Shown: piece after piece, positions 24,217 to 32,263 of the stretch
Layout: each line of letters starts with the position of its first letter
Numbering within the stretch: the stretch's first letter is position 1
Source: Actinomycetota bacterium
Lineage (GTDB): Bacteria; Actinomycetota; Actinomycetes; S36-B12; UBA5976
Reading direction: 5' to 3'
Assembly: GCA_947452765.1 (NCBI GenBank)
Contig: CANGDR010000010.1
Location: 1 to 60,021 of the forward strand
DNA: 60,021 nt
Position numbers and translations under genes: made by a program
The notes under the pieces: model-generated
What the model was told of the DNA's origin: nothing
Databases searched by the model: none
Seen by the model: the letters and a program-made list of their open reading frames with translations, nothing else

Positions 24217-25515
24217 ATGGGCTTGATTGTCGCTAAATTTGGTGGTTCCTCAGTTGCTGATGCTGCCGGTGTTTTGCGTGTTGCAAAGCGAATCGTTGAC
24301 ATTAAGCGCGCAGGCAATGAAGTTGTTGCAGTTGTTTCGGCAATGGGCGATACAACTGATGAACTAATTGACTTAGCCAAACAAGTTTCACCAAACCCAC
24401 CGAGTCGCGAACTAGATATGTTGCTGACTTCTGGTGAACGCATTTCTATGGCAGTTCTCGCAATGGCAATTAACGATCTAGGTTTCGAGGCTCGCTCATA
24501 TACCGGCTCACAAGCTGGACTCATCACCGATTCCGAGCACGGAAAAGCTCGAATTGTTGACGTTACGCCAGGGCGTATCCAAGAGGCGTTGCGCGAAAAT
24601 GCGATCCCAATTGTTGCCGGCTTCCAAGGCGTATCTAAAGACACTAAAGACATCACAACACTTGGTCGCGGTGGATCCGATCTAACTGCAGTCGCGCTGG
24701 CCGCTGCGCTTTATGCAGATGTTTGTGAGATTTACACTGACGTAGATGGCATCTTCTCGGCAGATCCAAGAATCGTTCCGAGCGCTAGGCAAGTACCGCG
24801 AATTACATACGACGAGATGATGGAACTTGCTGCAGCTGGCGCAAAAGTACTTCACCTGCGTTGCGTAGAATATGCAAAACGTTTTGATTTACCAATTCAT
24901 GTTCGTTCATCATTTTCAGGCAAAGAAGGCACCTTTGTCATCGCTGATTTGGCTGACCAGTCCAAGTTAGAGAAATTGTCCAAAGTAGGAGCAATTATGG
25001 AACAACCAATCATCGCTGGCGTCGCACATGATCTGGGCGACGCAAAAGTTACCGTCGTTGGGGTTCCTGACCGACCAGGTATGGCAGCTGCAATTTTCCA
25101 AGCAGTGGCAGATGCTGGCATCAACATGGACATGATTGTGCAGAACGCAAGTGTTAAAACTTCCGGTGCCACTGACCTTACTTTTACTTGTCCTCGTGGC
25201 GATGCTACAAAAGCTGAACTTGCACTTCGCCGAATTGAGAAGGAAGTTAATTTCCAAGACATCGAAACAGATGATGACATTGCGAAGATTTCACTAGTCG
25301 GTGCCGGCATGCGCTCCCACCCCGGAGTTTCAGCAACTTTTTTCAAAGCAGTTGCTGGCGCTGGCGTTAACGTCGAGATGATTTCAACCTCTGAAATTCG
25401 CATCTCGGTAGTTACCAGGGCTGATGACGCTAAGAAAGCGGTAACCGCAATCCACACAGCATTCGGACTTGATACTGATGGCGAAGCCGTTGTTTACGGC
25501 GGAACTGGAAGATAG
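24217..25515 (+). CDS. lysC: Aspartate kinase, alpha subunit
   Basis: 432 residues from ATG 24217 (MGLIVAKFGGSSVAD); a GTG at 24190 would add nine atypical residues. The kinase domain carries KFGGSS, the VVSAMGDTTDELI segment, TSGERIS and FQG...TTLGRGGSDLTAVALAAAL. Two ACT domains occupy the last ~165 residues (VTVVGVPDRPGMAAAIF and ISLVGAGMRSHPGVSATFF), which in homologues bind lysine and threonine for feedback control. The enzyme phosphorylates aspartate, the first step to Lys, Thr, Met and diaminopimelate. asd follows after two bases. A TAGACT lies eight bases upstream of the start. Confidence 0.94.
   Translation: MGLIVAKFGGSSVADAAGVLRVAKRIVDIKRAGNEVVAVVSAMGDTTDELIDLAKQVSPNPPSRELDMLLTSGERISMAVLAMAINDLGFEARSYTGSQAGLITDSEHGKARIVDVTPGRIQEALRENAIPIVAGFQGVSKDTKDITTLGRGGSDLTAVALAAALYADVCEIYTDVDGIFSADPRIVPSARQVPRITYDEMMELAAAGAKVLHLRCVEYAKRFDLPIHVRSSFSGKEGTFVIADLADQSKLEKLSKVGAIMEQPIIAGVAHDLGDAKVTVVGVPDRPGMAAAIFQAVADAGINMDMIVQNASVKTSGATDLTFTCPRGDATKAELALRRIEKEVNFQDIETDDDIAKISLVGAGMRSHPGVSATFFKAVAGAGVNVEMISTSEIRISVVTRADDAKKAVTAIHTAFGLDTDGEAVVYGGTGR
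24997..25515 (+). CDS. lysC: Aspartate kinase beta subunit, internal in-frame start
   Basis: An in-frame ATG at 24997 is preceded five bases upstream by a perfect AGGAG (24987-24991), the best ribosome-binding site near this gene. It would give a 172-residue protein beginning MEQPIIAGVAHD that consists of the two ACT regulatory domains. Corynebacterium glutamicum and Bacillus subtilis make such a beta subunit from an internal start at the equivalent point, forming alpha2-beta2 enzymes with allosteric sites at the subunit interface. The match in position and the strong signal support the same arrangement here; expression is inferred. Confidence 0.75.
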   Translation: MEQPIIAGVAHDLGDAKVTVVGVPDRPGMAAAIFQAVADAGINMDMIVQNASVKTSGATDLTFTCPRGDATKAELALRRIEKEVNFQDIETDDDIAKISLVGAGMRSHPGVSATFFKAVAGAGVNVEMISTSEIRISVVTRADDAKKAVTAIHTAFGLDTDGEAVVYGGTGR

Positions 25516-25517
25516 CG

Positions 25518-26567
25518 ATGACTAAAAAACCAACCCTTGCTGTCGTAGGTGCTACTGGAGCTGTGGGCACAGTAATGCTCGATCTACTTTCAACTCGCCC
25601 AGACGTCTGGGGCGAAATTAGGCTTTTAGCTTCTGCTCGCTCGGCTGGAAAAGTACTTCAGGTTCGGGGCGAAGACGTTGTAGTAGAAGAGTTAACTGAA
25701 GCCGCTTTTGATGGCGTCGATGTTGCGATGTTTGACGTACCTGACGAAATCTCAGCAAAGTGGGCACCAATCGCTGCAGCTAAAGGCGTTATTGCCGTTG
25801 ATAACAGCGGTGCCTTCCGAATGGATCCTGATGTGCCGTTAGTGGTGCCTGAAGTTAATGCAGATCAAGCAAAAAATCGTCCACGCGGCATTATTTCAAA
25901 TCCAAACTGCACAACGCTTTCGATGATTGTTGTAGTGGGTGCGTTGGAGCGGGCGTTTGGTGTCAAAGAACTTGTAGTTGCCTCCTACCAAGCTGCCTCT
26001 GGAGCTGGCCAAGGTGGAATTGATGCGTTGTACGAACAAATTGATGCAGTCGCCGGCAAGAATTTAGGCAGCGACACAAAAGATGTTCGCAATGTAATAA
26101 CTAATAATGATGTATTTCCAGCACCTCTTGCATTGAACGTTGTGCCATGGGCAGGTTCACTTTCTGAAAATGATTACACAAGTGAAGAAATTAAAGTGCG
26201 GAACGAATCTCGCAAAATTTTGGGTATGCCAGAATTAAAAGTACATGCAACGTGTGTGCGAGTTCCAGTTGTTACTACTCACTCACTCGCCGTCCATGCT
26301 GTTCTAAATAGAGTAGTAACAGCAGACGAAGTTCGCGAACTACTTTTCAATGCTGACGGTGTTTTGGTAACTGATGATCCCGAGAACCGAATCTTCCCAA
26401 CACCAATAGATGTAGTTGGAACTGATCCAACTGTCGTAGGAAGAATTCGAGTTTCAAAGGAATACCCTAATGAAATTGATTTCTTTGTTTGTGGCGACAA
26501 TCTGCGCAAGGGTGCCGCATTAAATACTGCACAAATCGCGGAATTAGTCGCGCAAGAATTTAACTAG
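25518..26567 (+). CDS. asd: Aspartate-semialdehyde dehydrogenase
   Basis: 349 residues. The NADP loop is VVGATGAVGTVML, the catalytic Cys is in SNPNCTTLSM (~residue 132), the SYQAASGAGQGG segment is conserved, and the catalytic His is in VPVVTTHSLAVHAV. It reduces aspartyl phosphate to the semialdehyde, the branch point to lysine/diaminopimelate and homoserine. It starts two bases after lysC, so the two enzymes are translated from one message. It converges closely with the metallophosphoesterase gene (eight bases between stops). Confidence 0.95.
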   Translation: MTKKPTLAVVGATGAVGTVMLDLLSTRPDVWGEIRLLASARSAGKVLQVRGEDVVVEELTEAAFDGVDVAMFDVPDEISAKWAPIAAAKGVIAVDNSGAFRMDPDVPLVVPEVNADQAKNRPRGIISNPNCTTLSMIVVVGALERAFGVKELVVASYQAASGAGQGGIDALYEQIDAVAGKNLGSDTKDVRNVITNNDVFPAPLALNVVPWAGSLSENDYTSEEIKVRNESRKILGMPELKVHATCVRVPVVTTHSLAVHAVLNRVVTADEVRELLFNADGVLVTDDPENRIFPTPIDVVGTDPTVVGRIRVSKEYPNEIDFFVCGDNLRKGAALNTAQIAELVAQEFN

Positions 26568-26575
26568 GAACTTAA

Positions 26576-27505
26576 TTAATTAGTCCTGCTTGTTAGCGTG
26601 AGCAAAGTAGCTTCGGGGCGACAAGCTAGTCGAATCGGAGTGTAAGGCGATGTACCGACGCCAGCAGAAACATGAAGTGGCATATCGCGATCACCAAAAC
26701 TTGATAAGCCCTTTGCTTGGTTTTGTGGCAAATCGCAGTTGGTAACCAGGGCACCATAAAACGGCAGGCAAATTTGGCCACCGTGTGTGTGACCGGCAAG
26801 AACTAAGTCGGCGCCATCTACCGCAAAACTATTTAGCACCCTTCGATAAGGCGCGTGAGTTACGCCAAGTGCGAATGCATCAGCATCAAACGGACCGGCA
26901 ACATCTTCATACCTATCCAATTTGATGTGCGGATCATCGGTGCCCCGCGCGTGAATTCGCAGGCCATTGACTGTGATTGAACTTTGTTTATTGTCCAGGT
27001 CAAGCCAACCTGCGTTAGTTAGCTGTAACACCAATTCATCAGTGGGAAGTGCCGAGCCTTCGCCAACAACTTTGCGATCTTTGTTGAAGTACATCAACGG
27101 ATTCTTTATTACAGGTGCAAAGTAGTCGTTGCTCCCAAGTACGAACAGCCCAGGTCGATTTAACAAACCACTAAGCGATTCGATTACAGCCGGCACCGCA
27201 AGTTTGTGGGCCAAGAAATCACCAGTAACAACAACTAGGTCAGGTTCTAATTTGGCTAGGGAAGCAACCCAATTTATTTTTCGGGTTTGCGCCGGAGTCA
27301 GGTGGAGGTCTGAGAGGTGAAGGACTTTAATCGGGGTACTGCCTGGGGGGAGCACATTTAGGGTGAGATTGCGGGTAGTAAAAGCTTGGGCTTCGAGCAT
27401 GCTGTACCCCAGAGTTCCAGCCCCAGCGGTACCAATCGACAGCACGGTTGTTGCTAGAAAGCCCATAACTCCCAGTATTCCCGACATTTTGAGTTTCACA
27501 AGCAC
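26576..27505 (-). CDS. Membrane-anchored metallophosphoesterase (YkuE-like)
   Basis: 309 residues from a GTG at 27505, chosen because GGGGA lies six bases upstream; ATG 27487 is an alternative, and a longer ORF to 27586 would run into the divergent gene. One N-terminal helix (about residues 8-33) anchors the protein. The dinuclear metal motifs are LHLSDLHLTP, VVTGDFLAHK, LGSNDYFAP and LAGHTHGGQICLP, all intact. Homologues such as YkuE cleave phosphoester bonds of surface or lipid substrates; the substrate here is unknown. It is divergent from an acidic hypothetical gene, with 51 bases between the two starts. Confidence 0.82.
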   Translation of the reverse strand: MLVKLKMSGILGVMGFLATTVLSIGTAGAGTLGYSMLEAQAFTTRNLTLNVLPPGSTPIKVLHLSDLHLTPAQTRKINWVASLAKLEPDLVVVTGDFLAHKLAVPAVIESLSGLLNRPGLFVLGSNDYFAPVIKNPLMYFNKDRKVVGEGSALPTDELVLQLTNAGWLDLDNKQSSITVNGLRIHARGTDDPHIKLDRYEDVAGPFDADAFALGVTHAPYRRVLNSFAVDGADLVLAGHTHGGQICLPFYGALVTNCDLPQNQAKGLSSFGDRDMPLHVSAGVGTSPYTPIRLACRPEATLLTLTSRTN

Positions 27506-27556
27506 ACAAATTCCCCATAGTCTTAAGTTCTCCACAACTTCCCTAGGGGGCGCAAA

Positions 27557-28546
27557 ATGTCGTTTGACGATACCTCGCGCCCACATGGTGATGAATTCGA
27601 TCCCCTGACAGCTCCAGTTTGGGTGCCTGAAGATGAAGTCGATGCAGTTCTAGCTCCGGAACTTCCAGCCTTTATGCCAATCGATGAAGACACCATGATT
27701 CGTCGTCGAGCACCGCAGCCACCGGATGTCGACGAAATCATAAACGGGGAATACACGGGCTGGGTTCCGCTTATTAAGTCAGGCGAGTCGCTAGCAGACG
27801 CAAAGCGTCGCGAGGAAGAGCGACTGGCCGCAATTGATTCAGAAGAAGACTGGGAACCAATCGAAGTCATCGCCTCAGTTGAAACTCAAGTTGCAGAGTT
27901 TGTGATTCCAGATGACATCGCTTCAGATCCTGTTACTGAGGTTCGTAGCCCAACTGTTGAAGTTCGTGGATTTATGTTTCCCAACGACATCGTGGCCGAT
28001 CCTGACTACGTAGTTTCACCCGCCGAGGCACTTGAAGAAGCACGGCGTCGAATTGCACAGATGCGCGCGAGCTTACAGACAAACTTGAATCGCGTGTCCG
28101 AAAGTTTCGAACATCCAATTTTTACCCCTGAAGTTTCAGTTCAACATGCGCCACCATTTGTTCCAGCTGCAGAACCTGTTTTGCCAGAACCAGTGGCACC
28201 TGCAAAATCTGAGCCAGTTGAAGCTCAGCCAGTTTCTCGAGCCGATGCATTTGATGAAATCTTTGAAACTGAAGAAGCACCACAAGCAGCGCCCGTTGTA
28301 ACAGAGACGCGTACTCGTGAAGAAGTTCGCGAAGAACCTCGCGTATATACACAGTCAACGCAGCAGACATCGCCAACCATAATTATTGATGAGGCTGCGG
28401 AACAGACGCATTCACTTGAGTTAGTAATTATGCGCGATGAAATCAAGGATCTACGTGATCGTCTAGATTCTTCTCAAAAACTTATTGAACAATTGATGGT
28501 GCGTCTTGCAGATCTAGCAGAGTTAGCGCTTAAGCGCGATCGTTAA
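27557..28546 (+). CDS. Acidic, largely disordered protein with C-terminal coiled coil, unknown function
   Basis: 329 residues, strongly acidic. AGGGGG six bases before the ATG is a good ribosome-binding site. The N-terminal ~110 residues contain the aromatic motifs APVWVPEDE, GEYTGWVPLIKSGE and EEDWEPIE. An internal duplication follows: FVIPDDIASDP (~residue 115) and FMFPNDIVADP (~residue 138). A predicted helix EALEEARRRIAQMRASLQ precedes a Pro/Glu/Ala-rich linker. The last ~50 residues form a heptad-like coiled coil (LVIMRDEIKDLRDRLDSSQ ... LVRLADLAEL). No membrane helix is seen. The layout suggests a cytosolic scaffold or cell-division accessory protein; this is a guess. It converges with the NuoD-like gene by four bases. 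Confidence 0.7.
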   Translation: MSFDDTSRPHGDEFDPLTAPVWVPEDEVDAVLAPELPAFMPIDEDTMIRRRAPQPPDVDEIINGEYTGWVPLIKSGESLADAKRREEERLAAIDSEEDWEPIEVIASVETQVAEFVIPDDIASDPVTEVRSPTVEVRGFMFPNDIVADPDYVVSPAEALEEARRRIAQMRASLQTNLNRVSESFEHPIFTPEVSVQHAPPFVPAAEPVLPEPVAPAKSEPVEAQPVSRADAFDEIFETEEAPQAAPVVTETRTREEVREEPRVYTQSTQQTSPTIIIDEAAEQTHSLELVIMRDEIKDLRDRLDSSQKLIEQLMVRLADLAELALKRDR

Positions 28547-29676
28547 CGATCTACATCTCCCGCAACGAACGGCATACTTGCCACGATTGCATCGAAGTTC
28601 TTAGCATCTTCACCAACTAGCACTTCGGGCATCGCGAGAACAGTGTGCAAACTAGCTGGTCGCAGCTTTAATCGGTATGGCATCTTGTCGTTGCGGGAAA
28701 CCAAAAACCAAGATGCGATACCGAGTGGAGTTTCGATCTCATGTTCGTAAGTTCCTTCTGGGACTCGAACAACTTTTGGCAGCAGCACATTAACTTCATC
28801 ATCAAGAAGCACGATGCACTGCCCAATTAATTCTTTTATCATTGCCAGCGAAACGGTTACCTCGTCAGCTAACTGCAGCATTCGACTGGATACATCACCA
28901 GCGGATTGAATCACTACGGCAAAGCTATCCAGTTGTTGGTACTTGACTCCGGTTGCTGTCTCACGTGAGTCGATTGCGTATCCGGTAGCTCGGGCTACTG
29001 GACCACTCAACGCGATATCAATTGCAGTTTGCTTCTCGAGAATTCCAATGCCATTCAAAGCTGAAGTGTGCCCGGTCCAATCAGTTTTGGAAATGAATCG
29101 CTCGGTATCTGCGGTAATGATCGCTAAATGTGCCAACCACTCGGAATCCGGCGCATGTGTTAATCCGCCTATCCGAGTGACCATTGGATGCATCCGGCTG
29201 CCGGTGTAGTCACGGAAGTGAATTACCCAGCGTTCGCGAATTAAGCGCAAGTCACTAATTAGATCTTCAGTTACCCAAGGAAAGCCAGCAAGAAATGCTA
29301 GATGTGACGTAACTCGATTGAATTCAAGTAACAAAGTACGAAGCCATTGCGCTGCATCTGGCACCTCTATTCCAAGCGCCTGTTCAATTAATTGCGCAAC
29401 ACCAACTTCGCCCGAAAAAGCACTCAACCACTCATGGCGGTTTGCTAAGCCAATGACTTGACGGTAATCCCGTGACTCGAATAGTTTTTCCGCACCACGA
29501 TGCATTGAACCTAATATTGGATTCGCCGAAATGATTTGATCGCGATTAATGCCTAGTTCAATTCGCAGCATGCCATGTGTGGCCGGCGCTTCCGCTGACA
29601 ATTCGGAAGTAGCGTCACTTCGGACAGCGTCTATCGGAGAAATTCCCACTAATTTGCGCTCGGTCACGGAATTCAT
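28543..29676 (-). CDS. Stand-alone NuoD-like (complex I 49-kDa family) protein
   Basis: 377 residues, a little shorter than NuoD. Typical segments are RIELGINRDQII, GSMHRGAEKLFE, ANRHEWLSAFSGEVGVA, LLEFNRVTSHLAFL, and a C-terminus FDAIVASMPFVAGDVDR like the NuoD ending. In complex I this subunit lines the quinone pocket. None of the other nuo genes is adjacent, so it is either a dispersed complex I subunit or a paralogue used by another membrane hydrogenase-like or quinone-linked complex. The His of MHRG and the VDR terminus are kept. Lone nuoD homologues occur in other Actinobacteria. No clear ribosome-binding site precedes the ATG. Confidence 0.8.
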   Translation of the reverse strand: MNSVTERKLVGISPIDAVRSDATSELSAEAPATHGMLRIELGINRDQIISANPILGSMHRGAEKLFESRDYRQVIGLANRHEWLSAFSGEVGVAQLIEQALGIEVPDAAQWLRTLLLEFNRVTSHLAFLAGFPWVTEDLISDLRLIRERWVIHFRDYTGSRMHPMVTRIGGLTHAPDSEWLAHLAIITADTERFISKTDWTGHTSALNGIGILEKQTAIDIALSGPVARATGYAIDSRETATGVKYQQLDSFAVVIQSAGDVSSRMLQLADEVTVSLAMIKELIGQCIVLLDDEVNVLLPKVVRVPEGTYEHEIETPLGIASWFLVSRNDKMPYRLKLRPASLHTVLAMPEVLVGEDAKNFDAIVASMPFVAGDVDR

Positions 29677-29704
29677 CGTGCCATACGACCTTTCTTATCT
29701 CTAC

Positions 29705-29716
29705 TAGGCTTATCTT
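29705..29716 (+). promoter_or_regulatory. Leaderless-type -10 element
   Basis: TAGGCT at 29705-29710, six bases, then GTG at 29717. It would drive the DUF2520-panC-coaX unit. Confidence 0.5.
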
Positions 29717-30631
29717 GTGGTCAACACGATGGCCGAGAGCGATGAGCCTTGGACCGAAAAACCTCCACGCCTTGACGTTGGCGTAGTTGGAACCGGCAGA
29801 GCCGGTGCCGTGCTTGGTGCTGCCCTAAATCGGGCAGGCCACAACGTAAAAGCCTGCACTGCGGTAAGTGACTTGAGTCGACTGCGGGCTGAATCATTAT
29901 TACCTGGCGTGCCAGTCTTGCCGATCAGTGAAGTTGTGGCAGATCGCGATTTAATTTTGTTAGCGGTACCTGATGACGTGTTAGCTGAAGTAGTTACAGG
30001 GCTGGCTGCAACTCATGCCGTTAGCCCAGGCACTTTTGTTATGCATGTTTCGGGGAGAGTTGGAATCGAAGTACTGCAATCTTTGACCGCACAAGGTTGT
30101 TTACCGCTGGCATTACACCCAGTGATGACATTTACCGGAACCTCCATAGACCTAACAAGATTGTCTGGATGCCCATTTGGAGTAACTACGCACGAGACAC
30201 TGCGTGCAGTGGCCGAAACTTTGGTCGTTGAGATGGGCGGTGAACCAGTTTGGGTTCCGGAGTCTAACCGCGGTTTGTATCACGCCGCATTATCGTTCGG
30301 CGCGAATAATTTAATGACTCTAGTCAATCAAACCCTTGAACTATTGGTCGCTGCAGGAATTGAAAATCCTGACTTACTGATTGCACCATTACTCGGCGCT
30401 TCGCTTGATAACGCACTTCGAAATGGCGATTCCGCGCTAACTGGCCCAATCGCGCGCGGTGATGCCGGCACAGTTCGAGAACATTTGCGTGCCTTGGAAT
30501 CTGCTGGACCTGCAGTCATTGAGACTTACCGAGCACTTGCACGATTGACTGCTGATCGCGCATTGGCAGCTGGTTTACTGCGGCCGGAAAATGCGCAGAA
30601 TCTCCTTGATGTTTTGGCAGATGAAAAGTGA
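29717..30631 (+). CDS. Rossmann-fold DUF2520 protein, putative pantothenate-pathway reductase
   Basis: 304 residues with a GTG start. The NAD(P) loop GVVGTGRAGAVLGAALNRAG is at residues ~21-40, and LILLAVPDDVLAEVV and the second domain (LHPVMTFTG, AALSFGANNLMTLVNQ) match the F420-dependent NADP reductase-like plus DUF2520 architecture. M. tuberculosis has the same gene (Rv3603c) beside panC. No panE is visible nearby, so this protein is a candidate ketopantoate reductase; that is inferred from the neighbourhood. It overlaps panC by four bases (GTGA). Confidence 0.83.
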   Translation: MVNTMAESDEPWTEKPPRLDVGVVGTGRAGAVLGAALNRAGHNVKACTAVSDLSRLRAESLLPGVPVLPISEVVADRDLILLAVPDDVLAEVVTGLAATHAVSPGTFVMHVSGRVGIEVLQSLTAQGCLPLALHPVMTFTGTSIDLTRLSGCPFGVTTHETLRAVAETLVVEMGGEPVWVPESNRGLYHAALSFGANNLMTLVNQTLELLVAAGIENPDLLIAPLLGASLDNALRNGDSALTGPIARGDAGTVREHLRALESAGPAVIETYRALARLTADRALAAGLLRPENAQNLLDVLADEK

Positions 30632-31479
30632 ATCAGCTAAAAATATTAAAAACAGTTGCAGACGTTCAGTCTTGGCATGACTCTTCGGAGCTACCTGTTG
30701 CAGCCGTATTTACGATGGGCGCACTCCATAGCGGCCACGCATACCTAATGACCTATGCCCGAGAGCGTTCTCCGAAGGGAACTCGGGTAATTGCATCGAT
30801 ATTCGTTAATCCAACCCAGTTCGAAAAAGGTGCTGACCTCGAAACTTATCCGCGCACCTTGGACGAGGATCTACAGCTACTCATTGAGGCTGGAGTGGAT
30901 GCAGTTTTTATCCCGAGTGTTGAAGTGATGTACCCAGACGGCTTAGTAGTAGATGAAACTATCGATCCCGGAGTGATCGGCAAAATATTGGAAGGCAAGA
31001 GCAGACCCGGACATTTTCTAGGAATGCTCTCCGTGGTGCACAAATTACTTAGCATCACGGAACCTAACTTCACATATTTTGGGGAAAAAGATTTCCAGCA
31101 ATTAACTCTGGTTAAAAAAATGGTTCATGATTTAATTATGCCGGTAGAAGTAGTAGGCGTGCCAACTGTGCGAGATCCAGATGGACTCGCATTATCAAGT
31201 CGAAATCAGAAGCTTTCGGAATCTGCTCGAGTTCTCGCCCAAAATATTCCAGCTGCACTAACGATGGTAAGTAACTTATTAATCGATGGCAAGCAAATAG
31301 AACAAGCGGAAAAAGAGGGACGAGATTTCTTGGCTAAACAAGATGGAATAGCGCTTGATTACTTAGAAGTTCATGCCGAGAACTTGATCGACGAACCAAA
31401 GGTTGGAACATTGAGAATATTGATAGCCGCCATAATCGATGGTGTGCGCATAATCGACAACATCGCTGTAGAAATCTAG
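30628..31479 (+). CDS. panC: Pantoate--beta-alanine ligase
   Basis: 283 residues with a GTG start. The nucleotidyl-transferase HxGH motif is in FTMGALHSGHAYLM (~residue 30), followed by SIFVNPTQFE, RPGHFLGMLSVVHKLL and FGEKDFQQLTLVKKMV, and the KMSKS-like LALSSRNQKLS. It joins pantoate and beta-alanine using ATP to make pantothenate. Many Actinobacteria have panD between panC and coaX; here it is missing from the cluster, so beta-alanine must come from elsewhere. It overlaps the DUF2520 gene and is followed by coaX after seven bases. Confidence 0.94.
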   Translation: MNQLKILKTVADVQSWHDSSELPVAAVFTMGALHSGHAYLMTYARERSPKGTRVIASIFVNPTQFEKGADLETYPRTLDEDLQLLIEAGVDAVFIPSVEVMYPDGLVVDETIDPGVIGKILEGKSRPGHFLGMLSVVHKLLSITEPNFTYFGEKDFQQLTLVKKMVHDLIMPVEVVGVPTVRDPDGLALSSRNQKLSESARVLAQNIPAALTMVSNLLIDGKQIEQAEKEGRDFLAKQDGIALDYLEVHAENLIDEPKVGTLRILIAAIIDGVRIIDNIAVEI

Positions 31480-31486
31480 GAGAAAC

Positions 31487-32245
31487 ATGCTGTTAGCAAT
31501 TGATGTAGGTAACACAAATACCGTCCTGGGATTATTTGTTGGCGATGACCTGGTGCAGTCTTGGCGCACTAAGACAGACAGTCGGGAAACTGCAGATGAG
31601 TTGGCGCTCAAGTTTCGAGCACTGTTGAACGAGTCACCAGAAATTACGGGTATTGCATTATGTTCGACGGTTCCAGCAGTACTTCGCGAAATGCGCACGA
31701 TGTTAACGCGGTATTACGAAAAAGTGCCGACCATAATCGTTGAGCCTGGTATTAAGACCGGAGTGCCGGTACTAACCGATAATCCAAAAGAAGTAGGTGC
31801 TGATCGGATAGTGAACTCGCTAGCGGCATTTACGCTTTATGGTGGACCTGCCATTGTTGTCGATTTTGGAACATCAACAAACCTCGATGTGATTTCGGGT
31901 AAAGGTGAGTTCCTAGGTGGTGCACTTGCGCCAGGAATTGAGATCTCAATTGAAGCCTTAGCCTCTCGGGCAGCTCAATTGCGAAAAGTGGAACTGGTGA
32001 CACCGAGAAATGTGATTGGTAAAAATACCGTGGAAGCATTGCAATCAGGAGCAATCTATGGCTTTGCTGGTCAAGTCGATGGGTTGGTTGATCGAATTGT
32101 TGATGAACTTGGTGGCGAAGTTAAGGCGGTAATCGCTACGGGTGGATTGGCTGGCGTAGTCGTGCCCGAGTCGGAGACGATTACGCACCATGAACCAGAT
32201 CTGACGCTGATTGGTTTGCGCCTTATGTTCGAGCGCAACGCCTAG
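31487..32245 (+). CDS. coaX: Type III pantothenate kinase
   Basis: 252 residues. The ASKHA-fold motifs are AIDVGNTNTVLGL at the N-terminus, the GADRIVNSLAAF segment, VVDFGTSTNLDVIS and GGALAPGIEIS. AGGAG lies upstream of the ATG. The enzyme phosphorylates pantothenate, the first committed step to CoA, and the type III class is not feedback-inhibited by CoA and needs a monovalent cation. With panC it couples vitamin synthesis to CoA synthesis. The next gene, lysS, appears to have its own promoter. Confidence 0.94.
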   Translation: MLLAIDVGNTNTVLGLFVGDDLVQSWRTKTDSRETADELALKFRALLNESPEITGIALCSTVPAVLREMRTMLTRYYEKVPTIIVEPGIKTGVPVLTDNPKEVGADRIVNSLAAFTLYGGPAIVVDFGTSTNLDVISGKGEFLGGALAPGIEISIEALASRAAQLRKVELVTPRNVIGKNTVEALQSGAIYGFAGQVDGLVDRIVDELGGEVKAVIATGGLAGVVVPESETITHHEPDLTLIGLRLMFERNA

Positions 32246-32251
32246 TACCGA

Positions 32252-32263
32252 TAATCTTGGTGA
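32252..32263 (+). promoter_or_regulatory. Leaderless-type -10 element
   Basis: TAATCT at 32252-32257, six bases, then the lysS GTG at 32264. Confidence 0.5.

Noticed and set aside
24897-25457. Reverse 186-residue ORF inside lysC
   Set aside because: Fully antisense to well-conserved ACT domains, with low-complexity composition and no start signal.
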